From Microbaculum marinisediminis (lineage in GTDB: Bacteria; Pseudomonadota; Alphaproteobacteria; Rhizobiales; Tepidamorphaceae): 64,000 nucleotides of DNA. Shown piece by piece: positions 29,548-38,339 of the stretch. Position 1 is the stretch's first letter. Each line of letters opens with the position of its first letter. The notes under the pieces are model-generated. The model saw nothing but the letters and a program-made list of their open reading frames with translations. It was not told where the DNA came from and did no database searches. Position numbers and translations under genes: made by a program. The stretch is from the NCBI RefSeq assembly GCF_025397915.1, contig NZ_JALIDZ010000005.1:186001-250000 (forward strand), given 5' to 3'.

Positions 29548-30354
29548 ATGAGAAGACTGGAACGCCTGCTGATCACCGGTGCCGGCGGCAGTCTCGGAAG
29601 GGTCTGCCGGGACCGGCTGACCCATCTGGCCCGCGTTATCCGCGTGAGCGACCTGTCGGACCTCGGTCCGGCCGCGCCGCACGAGGAAGTCGTTGCCTGC
29701 GATCTGTCGGACAAGTCGGGGGTCGAGGCGCTGGTGGCGGGCTGCGACGGGATCGTCCATCTGGGCGGCCAGTCGGTCGAGGCTCCATGGGACGTCGTCC
29801 GGGATGCAAATATCGAAGGCGTGGTCAACCTCTATGAGGCGGCCCGCAAGGCAAGCGTTGCCCCGCGTATCGCGTTCGCCAGCTCCAACCACGCGATCGG
29901 GTTCTACAACCAGAGCCAGCGGCTGGACGCCAACGCTCCGACAAGACCCGACAGCCTTTATGGCGTGTCGAAGGTCTTCGGGGAGGCGCTCGCCTCGATG
30001 TACCATGACAAGTTCGGGATCGAGACGGCCCTAATTCGGATCGGCTCCTGCTTTCCGGAACCGCGGACCCACCGGATGCTGTCGACCTGGCTGAGCCACG
30101 ACGACTTCGTTCGGCTGCTCGAACGCATCTTCACGGTTCGCCGTCTCGGCTGCCCGGTGATCTACGGCGCCTCGGACAATTCGTCCTCGTGGTGGGACAA
30201 CAGGGAGGTCGCCTATATCGGGTGGCGTCCCGAAGACAATGCGGAAGTCTTCCGCGAAAGGCTCGACGCCGAGATCGCCCCGCCGGGGCCGCGGGATGCC
30301 GAAGCCCTCTACCAGGGCGGACGGTTCTGCAGCGACGGCATCCACGAAGACTGA
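29548..30354 (+). CDS. Uronate dehydrogenase (NAD-dependent epimerase/dehydratase family)
   Basis: A 268-residue short-chain dehydrogenase-like protein. The Rossmann glycines are GAGGSLGR, and the active site is YGVSK. ASSNHAIGFY closely fits the motif typical of hexuronate dehydrogenases. Such enzymes oxidise galacturonate or glucuronate at C1 to an aldarolactone. Pairing with the lactonase 63 bases upstream supports this. Convergent with the GntR gene 11 bases on. I infer a uronate substrate from family and context; a different aldose is possible. Confidence 0.85.
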   Translation: MRRLERLLITGAGGSLGRVCRDRLTHLARVIRVSDLSDLGPAAPHEEVVACDLSDKSGVEALVAGCDGIVHLGGQSVEAPWDVVRDANIEGVVNLYEAARKASVAPRIAFASSNHAIGFYNQSQRLDANAPTRPDSLYGVSKVFGEALASMYHDKFGIETALIRIGSCFPEPRTHRMLSTWLSHDDFVRLLERIFTVRRLGCPVIYGASDNSSSWWDNREVAYIGWRPEDNAEVFRERLDAEIAPPGPRDAEALYQGGRFCSDGIHED

Positions 30355-30365
30355 GCGGGCGCACC

Positions 30366-31106
30366 TTACGCGAAATAGGCGCGATTGGCCTCCATGATTT
30401 CCGGAAGCCGCCCGATGGTGCCGGACAGGTGATCCCGCATGGCGTCGACGGCGGCGTGGCGATCGCCGGCCTCGATCCGCTCCATGACCTTGCCGTGCCC
30501 CTCGATCACCGATTGCAGCTTGCGGTTCCTCGGCAGGTCGAGGGTGCGGAGACGGGCCATGTGGCTTGAACGCTCGGTAACATGGGCGTGGAGTGCTGCC
30601 TGTCCGGCGGCGACGAAGAGCGCGTGGTGGAACTTCTCGTCGAGTTCCCGGAAGAGTTCGATCTGGTCCGGGTCGTCGACCAGCGCCTTCTGCATCTTCA
30701 GGTATCCTTGCGCCTTCGTGAGATCGGCCGCGCCGGCCTTCCGGCACAGTTGGTCGACGATCTCGCATTCGAGCGCCGTGCGCAGCACATGCTCCTGCTC
30801 GAGACGGGCCGGGTTGATATGCGTGACCTCCGTGCGCGACTGGGGATAGGAGATGACGAGGCCGATCTCCTCGAGGCGAAGGATGGCCTCCCGGATCGGG
30901 GACTGACTGACGCCGAATGCCTCGGCCAGCTCGGCGCGGTGCAGGATCGTCCCGGGCGGCAGCTTGAGCGCGACCATCCGCGACCGCAATTCCCGGAAGA
31001 CCCGTGTCGCGGACGACATGCTCGGACCGAGCGACAGCGTATCCGTCCCGGCGTCTGCGGCGCCGGCACCGGCCAGGGAGATAACTCGAGACTTAGACGC
31101 AGCCAC
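30366..31106 (-). CDS. GntR family (FadR/FCD subfamily) transcriptional regulator
   Basis: A 246-residue regulator starting GTG with GAAGGA seven bases upstream. The winged helix-turn-helix covers about 30-95 (HRAELAEAFGVSQSPIREAILRLEEIGL). The FCD ligand domain follows (about 105-240), with Asp and His residues in FRELDEKFHHALF and MARLRTL...IEGHGKVMERI that bind metal and carboxylate ligands in this family. It is the last gene of the TRAP operon, 14 bases after dctM. It probably represses the sugar-acid genes until the inducer, likely a sugar acid, is present. Confidence 0.9.
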   Translation of the reverse strand: MAASKSRVISLAGAGAADAGTDTLSLGPSMSSATRVFRELRSRMVALKLPPGTILHRAELAEAFGVSQSPIREAILRLEEIGLVISYPQSRTEVTHINPARLEQEHVLRTALECEIVDQLCRKAGAADLTKAQGYLKMQKALVDDPDQIELFRELDEKFHHALFVAAGQAALHAHVTERSSHMARLRTLDLPRNRKLQSVIEGHGKVMERIEAGDRHAAVDAMRDHLSGTIGRLPEIMEANRAYFA

Positions 31107-31120
31107 GACCAGTTCCTTCT

Positions 31121-32404
31121 TCAGTTCATGACGGCGTTCGGCAACGCGAGCGATAGCCAGGGAAAGATCAGCAACAGGGCGAAGAATCCCGCCAGGGCGA
31201 CGAAAAAGGGGATCGCCGCGCGTGTGTAGGCTCCCGTCTTTACGTCGAGAATCCCGCAGACCGTGAACATGATGACGCCGACGGGCGGCGTCAGCCCTCC
31301 GAAGTTGATGAGCAGTACAATAATGATGCCCATGTGCACCGGGTCAAACCCCGCGTGCACGAGGACGGGCATGACGATCGGCGTGACGAGGAGGATGTTC
31401 GCCGCGCCTTCGAGGAACATCCCCGTCACGACGAGTATCCCGCAGACGATGAGAAGCAGCCCGATCGGGTTCTCGGTCAGCGAGGTCATGAACGCCGTGA
31501 TTTCCTGCGGCGCGCGCTCGATGGTCATCGCATAGCCCAGCACTGCGGCCATCATGATCAGGAGCATCACCATGCCGAGATCGGACATGGTGGCGTGGAA
31601 CGCGGCGAGGATGCGTTTGATGCTCAGTTCGCGGTAGACGAGGGTGCCGACCGCGATGGCGTAGAGGACTAGGAAAACGCCTGCCTCCGTGGCGGTGAAG
31701 AAGCCGAAGCGGAAGCCGATCACCAGGAAGACCGGAAACATCAGCGCCCAGATGCTGTCGAGGAAGCTGCGCCCGAGCTCGCCTGCCCTGGGCCGGGCAG
31801 GCAGATCCGGCGCGTAGCCGTGGTGTCGCGCGACCAGGAAGGTCGCAAGTATGAGGATGAGCGTCAAAAGCAGTCCGGGCAGAAGGCCGCCGATGAAGAG
31901 CCGGCCGATGGACACCTCGTTGATGTAGCCGAAGAGGATCAGGCCGATCGAGGGGGGGATCGTCGCCGTGATGATCGAGCCGAAGGCGAGGACGGCGGCG
32001 ATGAACGGTTGCGAATATCCCTGCGCGCGCATCGAGGGGCCGAGGAGGCGGGCCTCCATCGACGCGTCGGCGACGGCGGACCCGGATATTCCGCCCATCA
32101 GCATCGACAGGACGATCGAGACCTGCGCCAGACCGCCGGAGACCCAGCCGGTCAGAAGCCGCGAGAAGCGGACGAGGCGTTCGGTTATTCCCGCCTCGTT
32201 CATGAGGTTTCCCGCGAGGATGAAGAACGGAACGGCGAGGAGAGGGAAATTCTCCAGCGCGGTGACCATCTTCTGAATGGCGACCGTGGTGGGCATCGCC
32301 CCGGTCAGGACGAAGACCGGGATCGACGCCAGCATCAGCGCGAAGGCGACGGGCAGGCCGGCAACCAGGAAGACCGTGAAGAGGAGGGCGATGAGAAGCA
32401 GCAT
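31121..32404 (-). CDS. dctM: TRAP transporter large permease (DctM type)
   Basis: A 427-residue inner-membrane protein with about twelve hydrophobic segments, starting MLLLIALLFTVFLVAGLPVAFALML. ENFPLLAVPFFILAGNLMNEAG, LMGGISGSAVADASM and NFGGLTPPVGVIMFTVCGI are classical DctM motifs (abridged). It drives sodium-coupled uptake of the substrate handed over by the periplasmic binding protein. The start overlaps the dctQ stop by one base (TGATG). Substrate is inferred from the neighbouring enzymes as a uronate or aldonate. Confidence 0.95.
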   Translation of the reverse strand: MLLLIALLFTVFLVAGLPVAFALMLASIPVFVLTGAMPTTVAIQKMVTALENFPLLAVPFFILAGNLMNEAGITERLVRFSRLLTGWVSGGLAQVSIVLSMLMGGISGSAVADASMEARLLGPSMRAQGYSQPFIAAVLAFGSIITATIPPSIGLILFGYINEVSIGRLFIGGLLPGLLLTLILILATFLVARHHGYAPDLPARPRAGELGRSFLDSIWALMFPVFLVIGFRFGFFTATEAGVFLVLYAIAVGTLVYRELSIKRILAAFHATMSDLGMVMLLIMMAAVLGYAMTIERAPQEITAFMTSLTENPIGLLLIVCGILVVTGMFLEGAANILLVTPIVMPVLVHAGFDPVHMGIIIVLLINFGGLTPPVGVIMFTVCGILDVKTGAYTRAAIPFFVALAGFFALLLIFPWLSLALPNAVMN

Positions 32405-32847
32405 CAGCCGCTCTTCCAGATGGCGTGGAACTTGAACGCAAGCGTGCGCAGCCACAGCAGCAATCCGACCGGCATGGCCAGATGTATGTAGGACTTGGGA
32501 ATCTGCAGCGCGCCGAGCATGCGCTTGTGCATCAGGGGTACGTTTGCCACGGCGTAGTAAAGAAGGTAGCAGAGCAGGACCATGACGACGGCTATGTTCG
32601 TCACCTCGATGATCCGGCGTAGCCTCGGGGTCGCATTATCGCTGACGATCGAGAGCCCGAAGTGTCGGTCGTCCTGCATAGCGATGTCGACGGTGAGCAC
32701 CACGAGCCACACGAACAGCGCGGTCGAGACCTCGAGCGACCAGATGATCGGGCTGCCGAACTTGCGCGAGACGGCCGAGACGGCGACGAGGGCGACGATG
32801 GCGACCAGAAGGCAAGTGGCCAGGGCCAGTTCAATGCGCCGAAACAT
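32404..32847 (-). CDS. dctQ: TRAP transporter small permease (DctQ type)
   Basis: A 147-residue membrane protein with four helices (about 6-28, 38-58, 77-100 and 117-138). SLEVSTALFVWLVVLTVDIAMQDDRHFGL matches the DctQ core. It forms the membrane complex with DctM. It lies 92 bases after dctP, with a strong stem-loop between, and overlaps dctM. Confidence 0.92.
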   Translation of the reverse strand: MFRRIELALATCLLVAIVALVAVSAVSRKFGSPIIWSLEVSTALFVWLVVLTVDIAMQDDRHFGLSIVSDNATPRLRRIIEVTNIAVVMVLLCYLLYYAVANVPLMHKRMLGALQIPKSYIHLAMPVGLLLWLRTLAFKFHAIWKSG

Positions 32848-32889
32848 TCACGCCTTCTGATTTCGTGGCCTCGGATGCGGGGTCGAGCG

Positions 32890-32922
32890 GGCCGGGGCGC
32901 ATTCGCCAGCGCTGCCCCGGCC
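32890..32922 (-). promoter_or_regulatory. Stem-loop between dctP and dctQ
   Basis: Nine-base perfect inverted repeat GGCCGGGGC / GCCCCGGCC with a 15-base loop, directly after dctP in the direction of transcription. Hairpins at this place are known in TRAP operons and are thought to keep the binding protein in excess over the permeases. Confidence 0.55.
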
Positions 32923-32939
32923 GCCCGGCCGGTACGGTA

Positions 32940-33920
32940 TCAGCGACCCAGCACCTTGTGGACCATATCGGCTTCCGCGGTCAGGTTCAGCTTTTCGTAG
33001 ACCGGCTTGACCGCTTCCTTGAAGGGCGTGAGATCGACCTCCGAGATCGTGACACCCGCGGCCTCGACATCGGCGAGTGCCTCGTCGCCCATATCTATGG
33101 TCAGGTTCGACGCAAAGCGGCCGTTCTCCACGGCGAGGTCCCGGACGATCTTCTTGTGTTCGTCGGAGAGCTGATTGAAGGCGTCGGCGGAGACGACGAG
33201 CGCGGTCACGAGCTGGATATGCCCGGTCTTCGTGACGTTCTTGATCACCTCGTAGAGCTTCGCGCCGCGGATCGCGGTCGGCTGCGCCTCGGCGGCGTCC
33301 AGCGTTCCAAGCTGCAACCCGGAATAGACCTCGCCCCAGGGCATCGGCGTCGGTTCGGCACCCATCGCGCGGATGGTCTCGATCCAGATCGGCGCCCCGA
33401 TGGTGCGCATCCTGACACCCGCCAGGTCCGCGGGTCCGCTGATTGGCTTCTGGGTCAGGGCGTGGCGGGGCCCCTGATACCAGTTGGAGGCCAGCATCAC
33501 GAGGCCGGCCTTCTCGGCCAGCTCGTCGCCCCATCCCAGATAGGCGTCCGACAGGGCGAACTTGTCCGCGTCCTCGTAGGTGTCGAAGAGGAAGGGGGCC
33601 GACATGATCGCCAGCGAGGGCACGAATTCCGAAAGACGCGCCACGTCCGTCACCGTTCCGATCGCCGCGCCGGCGCGCGCCTGGTCGAGCATCTCCGTCG
33701 TGTCGCCGAGCTGGCTGTTATGGAACACCTCGACCACGACCTCGCCGCCGGTGGCCTTGGCGACCTCGGCGGCGAATTTGTCCAGCCCTTGCCCCATGGG
33801 ATCATCGGGCGCGAGCACGGTCCCGATGCGCAAGGTGGTCTCCGCGAAGGCGACCGTGTTCAGCCCGATCAGACAGGCCGTAGCCACCGCGAGCGTCGCG
33901 GCCTTCATGGATATGGTCAT
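32940..33920 (-). CDS. dctP: TRAP transporter periplasmic substrate-binding protein (DctP type)
   Basis: A 326-residue exported protein. Signal peptide about 1-26 (AATLAVATACLIGLNTVAFA). The TRAP binding fold shows LRIGTVLAPDDPMGQGLDKF, VFHNSQLGDTTEML and ADLAGVRMRTIGAPIWIETI, the last holding the conserved Arg that binds a carboxylate. It therefore captures a carboxylic acid such as a sugar acid. First gene of dctP-dctQ-dctM-gntR, divergent from the dehydratase gene. Confidence 0.93.
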   Translation of the reverse strand: MTISMKAATLAVATACLIGLNTVAFAETTLRIGTVLAPDDPMGQGLDKFAAEVAKATGGEVVVEVFHNSQLGDTTEMLDQARAGAAIGTVTDVARLSEFVPSLAIMSAPFLFDTYEDADKFALSDAYLGWGDELAEKAGLVMLASNWYQGPRHALTQKPISGPADLAGVRMRTIGAPIWIETIRAMGAEPTPMPWGEVYSGLQLGTLDAAEAQPTAIRGAKLYEVIKNVTKTGHIQLVTALVVSADAFNQLSDEHKKIVRDLAVENGRFASNLTIDMGDEALADVEAAGVTISEVDLTPFKEAVKPVYEKLNLTAEADMVHKVLGR

Positions 33921-33959
33921 GAATTTCCCTCCCTTTCACGACGTTCTAGATTGATATAT

Positions 33960-33978
33960 TAGTATAGCTACAATACTA
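33960..33978. promoter_or_regulatory. Candidate GntR operator 1 (TAGTAT-N7-ATACTA)
   Basis: Perfect 6-7-6 inverted repeat in the 109-base gap between divergent dctP and the dehydratase gene, in an AT-rich stretch unlike its surroundings. Position and symmetry suit a regulator that controls both arms, most simply the GntR/FadR protein at the end of the dctP operon. Not demonstrated. Confidence 0.45.
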
Positions 33979-33988
33979 TTGCGTTCGT

Positions 33989-34002
33989 AGTTGTTGTCAA
34001 CT
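33989..34002. promoter_or_regulatory. Candidate operator 2 (AGTTG-N4-CAACT)
   Basis: Perfect 5-4-5 inverted repeat ten bases from candidate operator 1 and 28 bases before the dehydratase start. It could be a second site for the same regulator or part of the promoter. Candidate only. Confidence 0.35.
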
Positions 34003-34029
34003 GCGCGTGAACGTGCGTCGGGAGGATGC

Positions 34030-35757
34030 GTGAAAAAGTACGAAGACCTAAGAAGCGCGCGCTTTTTCGCGGCGGACGATTTCCGGTCCTTCGGGCACCG
34101 CAGCCGGGCGATGCAGATGGGGCTGTCCCACGAGGACTGGGAGGGCAAGCCCGTCATCGCCATCATCAATACGTGGTCCGAGGCGCAGCCGTGCCACATG
34201 CACTTCAAGGACCGCGTCGAATGGGTGAAGCGCGGCATCCTCCAGGCCGGCGGGATGCCGATGGAGCTTCCCGCGCACTCGTTGTCCGAGCAGTTCCTGA
34301 AGCCCACCTCGATGCTCTACCGCAACATGGCGGCGATGGAGGTCGAGGAAATCCTGCGCGCGCATCCCGTGGACGGTGCCGTCCTCATGGGCGGGTGCGA
34401 CAAGTCCACGCCGGCGCTGGTGATGGCGGGTATCTCCTGGGGGTTTCCCTTCCTCTTCCTGCCGGCGGGACCGATGTTGCGGGGCAATTACGCGGGCCGG
34501 GTGCTGGGGTCCGGATCAGACGCCTTCAAGTACTGGGACGAAATGCGCGCGGGAACGATCACCCAGGAGGAATGGAAGGGGATCGAAGGCGGCATCGCGA
34601 GGTCCTACGGCCACTGCATGACGATGGGCACGGCCTCGACCATGACGGCGATCGCCGAAGGGTTCGGCCTGACGCTTCCCGGCGCCTCGTCGATCCCGGC
34701 GGCCGACGCCAATCACCAGCGCATGGCGGCGGCCTGCGGGCGGCGGATCGTCGACATGGTCTGGGAGGATCTCACGCCGGATCGGATTCTGACCCGCGCC
34801 GCCACCGTGAACGCCGCAACGGTTGCCATGGCGACGGGGTGCTCCACCAACGCCGTCATCCACCTCGTCGCGATGGCGCGCAGGGCCGGGATCGACTGGG
34901 GGCTCGATGACCTGGACCGCATCGGCCACACGGTGCCGGTGATCGCCAACATCCGGCCATCGGGGTCGCAGTACCTGATGGAGGATTTCTTCTATGCCGG
35001 CGGCCTGCCGGCGCTGATGAAGGAACTCGGCGACACGCTCGATCTGTCGGCGCTGACGGTCAACGGCCGGACGCTGGGCGAAAACATCGCCGATGCGGTG
35101 AACTATAACGACGACGTGATCCGGCCGTTGTCCAATCCCGTCTATCACGAGGGCTCGCTCGCTGTACTGAAGGGCAACCTGGCGCCCGACGGAGCGGTCA
35201 TCAAACCGGCTGCGTGCGACCCGAGGTTCCACCGCCACACGGGGCCCGCCATCGTCGCCGACAGCTATCCCGACCTGAAGAAGATCGTGGACGATCCGCA
35301 CTATCCGATAACGCCGGACCATGTCCTGGTCCTCAGGAATGCCGGCCCCCAGGGCGGGCCGGGAATGCCCGAATGGGGCATGTTGCCGATGCCCAAGGCC
35401 CTTCTGAACCGGGGGCACCGCGACATGCTTCGCCTGTCGGACGCGCGGATGTCGGGAACGAGCTTCGGCGCGTGCATCCTTCATACCGCGCCCGAGGCGT
35501 ATATCGGCGGGCCGCTTGCGCTGATCCGCAACGGCGACATGATCGCGGTCGACGTGCCCGTGCGGACGTTGAACGTGCTGCTGAGCGACGAGGACATGGC
35601 CGCACGCCGCGCCGCCTGGACGCCTCCGGCCCCGCAGTATGAGCGCGGTTACGGCTGGATGTTCTCGCGGCACGTCCAGCAGGCCAACCTGGGATGCGAT
35701 TTCGATTTCCTGACAAGCGAATTCGGCGCGCCTGTGCCGGAACCGGACATCTACTGA
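34030..35757 (+). CDS. IlvD/Edd family sugar-acid dehydratase (L-arabonate dehydratase-like)
   Basis: A 575-residue Fe-S dehydratase. The start is GTG at 34030 (VKKYEDLRSARFF) with GGGAGG just upstream; a TTG at 33991 would overlap the operators. The N-terminus LRSARFFAADDFRSFGHRSR matches pentonate/hexonate dehydratases of this family rather than IlvD. Cluster-ligand cysteines are in TWSEAQPCHMH, MGGCDKSTPA and SYGHCMTMG. The family removes water from an aldonate to give a 2-keto-3-deoxy acid. With the lactonase and uronate dehydrogenase nearby, its substrate should be an imported or oxidised sugar acid; the exact sugar is unknown. Confidence 0.88.
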   Translation: MKKYEDLRSARFFAADDFRSFGHRSRAMQMGLSHEDWEGKPVIAIINTWSEAQPCHMHFKDRVEWVKRGILQAGGMPMELPAHSLSEQFLKPTSMLYRNMAAMEVEEILRAHPVDGAVLMGGCDKSTPALVMAGISWGFPFLFLPAGPMLRGNYAGRVLGSGSDAFKYWDEMRAGTITQEEWKGIEGGIARSYGHCMTMGTASTMTAIAEGFGLTLPGASSIPAADANHQRMAAACGRRIVDMVWEDLTPDRILTRAATVNAATVAMATGCSTNAVIHLVAMARRAGIDWGLDDLDRIGHTVPVIANIRPSGSQYLMEDFFYAGGLPALMKELGDTLDLSALTVNGRTLGENIADAVNYNDDVIRPLSNPVYHEGSLAVLKGNLAPDGAVIKPAACDPRFHRHTGPAIVADSYPDLKKIVDDPHYPITPDHVLVLRNAGPQGGPGMPEWGMLPMPKALLNRGHRDMLRLSDARMSGTSFGACILHTAPEAYIGGPLALIRNGDMIAVDVPVRTLNVLLSDEDMAARRAAWTPPAPQYERGYGWMFSRHVQQANLGCDFDFLTSEFGAPVPEPDIY

Positions 35758-35809
35758 CGCGCGCCGGCGAGGATCTTGGGATGAAAGCAGCAGCCGGAGA
35801 GCGACACAA

Positions 35810-36529
35810 ATGACCGAAGCGACCCCCGAAACCCTGGAAAAGCTGCGGCACGTCAGCGTCGCGACATTGGCGACGGCGCTCTTCAGGCGGGGCCTCAGAT
35901 CTCAGGTGATCCAGAGCGTGGGGCCGGTGAGGCCGAAGGGCCGCAACATGGTGGGCCCGGCCTTCACGCTGCGCTACATGCCGGCGCGAGAGGACCGCAA
36001 CCAGCTCGCCGTGTTCCGCAATCCGGCGCATCCCCAGCGCCATGCCGTCGAGACCTGTCCGCCGGGGCACGTCCTCGTCATGGACAGCCGCAAGGACGCG
36101 CGGGCCGCGTCGGCGGGCGACATCCTGATCACGCGGCTCATGGTCCGGGGCGGTGCGGGCGTGGTGACCGACGGCGGATTCCGCGACGCCATGTCGATCG
36201 CCGAACTCGATATGCCGGCCTATCACGCGCGTCCGTCGAGCCCGACGAACCTCACCAGCAACGAGGCCATAGACATCAACGTGCCCATCGGGTGCGGCGA
36301 CGCGCCGGTCTTTCCGGGAGACATCGTTGTCGGCGACGACGAGAGCGTGATCCTCATCCCGGCGCATCTGGCCGACGAGGTCGCAGACGAGGCTACCGAG
36401 ATGACCGCCTACGAGGATTTCGTAATCGGACAGGTCCGATCGGGCGAGACGATCATCGGCCTCTACCCTGCGACCGGGGAAGAGGTTCTCAAGAAATTCG
36501 CCGAATGGCGGAAAGCGAACGGACGCTGA
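35810..36529 (+). CDS. RraA family protein (probable keto-acid aldolase)
   Basis: A 239-residue RraA/HMG-aldolase-fold protein. GPAFTLRYMPARED opens the core, the active-site block is GGAGVVTDGGFRDAMSI (G-x-x-x-DG-x-x-RD, binding metal and pyruvate enolate), and GDIVVGDDESVILIP follows. Some relatives inhibit RNase E and others are class II pyruvate aldolases; in a sugar-acid operon right after an aldonate dehydratase the aldolase role fits better. That would cleave or decarboxylate the keto acid made upstream. Function is inference from context. Confidence 0.78.
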   Translation: MTEATPETLEKLRHVSVATLATALFRRGLRSQVIQSVGPVRPKGRNMVGPAFTLRYMPAREDRNQLAVFRNPAHPQRHAVETCPPGHVLVMDSRKDARAASAGDILITRLMVRGGAGVVTDGGFRDAMSIAELDMPAYHARPSSPTNLTSNEAIDINVPIGCGDAPVFPGDIVVGDDESVILIPAHLADEVADEATEMTAYEDFVIGQVRSGETIIGLYPATGEEVLKKFAEWRKANGR

Positions 36530-36999
36530 AGCCGGCTTCGCGCGGGGGAGGCCAAACGCCGCCGCACACGATAGGCATCGATCGGCGGTCGCTGCGACCA
36601 GGGTGGAAAACGACCACCTCGACCATGCCGCATCCGCCCTGAGCAGGCGGCGTATTCGCGCCCGTTGCGCGGGCCCGAATGGCCGACGCCCCTTCGCACC
36701 ACCCGCCTGGTAATCCATCGGGGCAATCCATCGGGGGCAATCGATCATCGCGGCTCGTTTTTTTTGAGCCGGGCACAGACCTCCTTAACATTTTGCCGGA
36801 CAGTATTCGCGCCGCCTCGTGACGTCGGGCGTGCGACCTGCCGGTCCGACATTCCGGCCACGGCGGTTGTGACAAAACGAGATCAGCGGCGTTTCGCTGG
36901 CCTCGCGTCTGGCCCCGTCGACCGGGGCGGACGAAACAAGGGCCTGCCTTGCCTCAGAGCGGCAATTCGCCAGTAGCCCCAGAAAACAGGAGACACGCC
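36530..36999. other. Non-coding gap between RraA-family gene and DegT gene
   Basis: 470 bases with no convincing gene on either strand. It holds CGGCTC / GAGCCG around a run of eight T residues (36751-36771), and a short direct repeat of AATCCATCGGGG (about 36712-36745). The promoter for the aminotransferase operon is expected in its right half, which is less GC-rich, but I cannot fix it. Confidence 0.5.
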
Positions 37000-38322
37000 G
37001 TGATCGGTTCGCCCCCCTCCACACGCGCCAACCGACTGGCAATCGACGGCGGAACGCCGGTTCGAACCGCCCCGCTGCCGTGGGAGCTTCCGGGCGCGCA
37101 CTGGATCGGAGAGGAGGAGCGCGAGCTGGTCGATCGCGTCGTCCGCGCGCAAAGCCCGTTCCGCTTCTACGGTCCCGACCCGCAGCACATGGTCGAAACG
37201 CTGGAGACCGAATGGTGCGAGCGCTTCGGGCACCGGCACGCGCTGGCCGTATCGTCGGGAACGGCGGCGCTGACCATCGCGCTTTCCGCGCTGGAGATCG
37301 GTCCGGGCGACGAAGTGCTGGTCGCCGGCTACATGTGGGTGAGCTGCCTTTCCGCGATCGTGCGCAACGGCGCGATCCCGCGGCTCGTCGACATCGACGC
37401 GACCTTCTGCATGGATCCGGACGACCTGGAAGCGAAGGTCAACCCGCGCAGCCGTGCCATATTGCTGGTGCACATGAGCGGCGCGCCGGGTCATGTGCGG
37501 CGGATATCCGAGATCGCGCGCAAGCACGGCATTCCGCTGATCGAGGACTGCGCCCAGGCGGCGGGTGCCAGCCAGGACGGCACGCCGGTCGGTCGGTTCG
37601 GCGACATCGCCACCTTCAGTTTTCAGCTGAACAAGAACATGACGTCCGGCGACGGCGGCATGGTGGTCAGCGACGACGATCACCTGTTCCGCCGCATCGT
37701 CGCGCTGCACGATCTCGGATACGCCCGCAATGCGGCGGGTCGGCTGGATACGTCCGACGAGACCTGCCAGCTCTGGGGCGTCGGCGCGCGCATGTCGGAC
37801 CTCGCCGGTGCGATGGCCCTGGCGCAGTCGCGCAAGCTGCGCGCGATCACCGGCGCCATGCGCGGTGCCAAGTGGCGGATCCGCGAGGCGCTGTCGGATA
37901 TCCCGGACCTGACGTTTCGCGCGGTGCCCGACCCCAAGGGCGATAGCGGTCCCTTCCTCATCACCACATTCGCCAGCGCCGAGATATGCACGCGGTTCGT
38001 CGATGCGCTGCGGGCGGAGGGTATCCGCGGGCCCGAAGGTGCGCTGAGCTGCCTGACCATGCGCGAATGGGGCCTGCACTGGTATTTCAACATTCCGAGT
38101 CTGACCCACAAGCGATCGAACGCACGGGACGGATTCCCCTGGACCCACCCCGCGAACGCGTTCGCGGCGGAGATGTCCTACGACCGCGGAAACCTGCCGG
38201 TCTGCGACGATCTGCACGACCGGTCCGCGCTCCTGTCCATCGCGTCGAAGCTCAGTGACGACGACGTCGGGGACATCATTCTGGCTTTTCAGAAAGTCGC
38301 CAACGGCCTTTTCAATCGCTGA
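37000..38322 (+). CDS. DegT/DnrJ/EryC1/StrS family PLP aminotransferase
   Basis: A 440-residue aminotransferase starting GTG with AGGAG seven bases upstream. LAVSSGTAALTIALSAL is the family cofactor loop, LIEDCAQAAGAS carries the ring-stacking Asp, and FSFQLNKNMTSGDGGM holds the PLP lysine. The FSFQ-x-x-KNMTSG form resembles the subgroup acting on keto-cyclitols (glutamine:scyllo-inosose aminotransferases) more than nucleotide-sugar enzymes. It is 17 bases before a GMC oxidoreductase that could supply the ketone. Substrate is inference. Confidence 0.87.
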   Translation: MIGSPPSTRANRLAIDGGTPVRTAPLPWELPGAHWIGEEERELVDRVVRAQSPFRFYGPDPQHMVETLETEWCERFGHRHALAVSSGTAALTIALSALEIGPGDEVLVAGYMWVSCLSAIVRNGAIPRLVDIDATFCMDPDDLEAKVNPRSRAILLVHMSGAPGHVRRISEIARKHGIPLIEDCAQAAGASQDGTPVGRFGDIATFSFQLNKNMTSGDGGMVVSDDDHLFRRIVALHDLGYARNAAGRLDTSDETCQLWGVGARMSDLAGAMALAQSRKLRAITGAMRGAKWRIREALSDIPDLTFRAVPDPKGDSGPFLITTFASAEICTRFVDALRAEGIRGPEGALSCLTMREWGLHWYFNIPSLTHKRSNARDGFPWTHPANAFAAEMSYDRGNLPVCDDLHDRSALLSIASKLSDDDVGDIILAFQKVANGLFNR

Positions 38323-38339
38323 TACCCCCGGGAGGAAAC

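Noticed and set aside
36489-36875. Minus-strand frames in the gap after the RraA-family gene
   Set aside because: No ribosome site, no recognisable family, and low-complexity Arg/Pro/Gly-rich products. Treated as non-coding.
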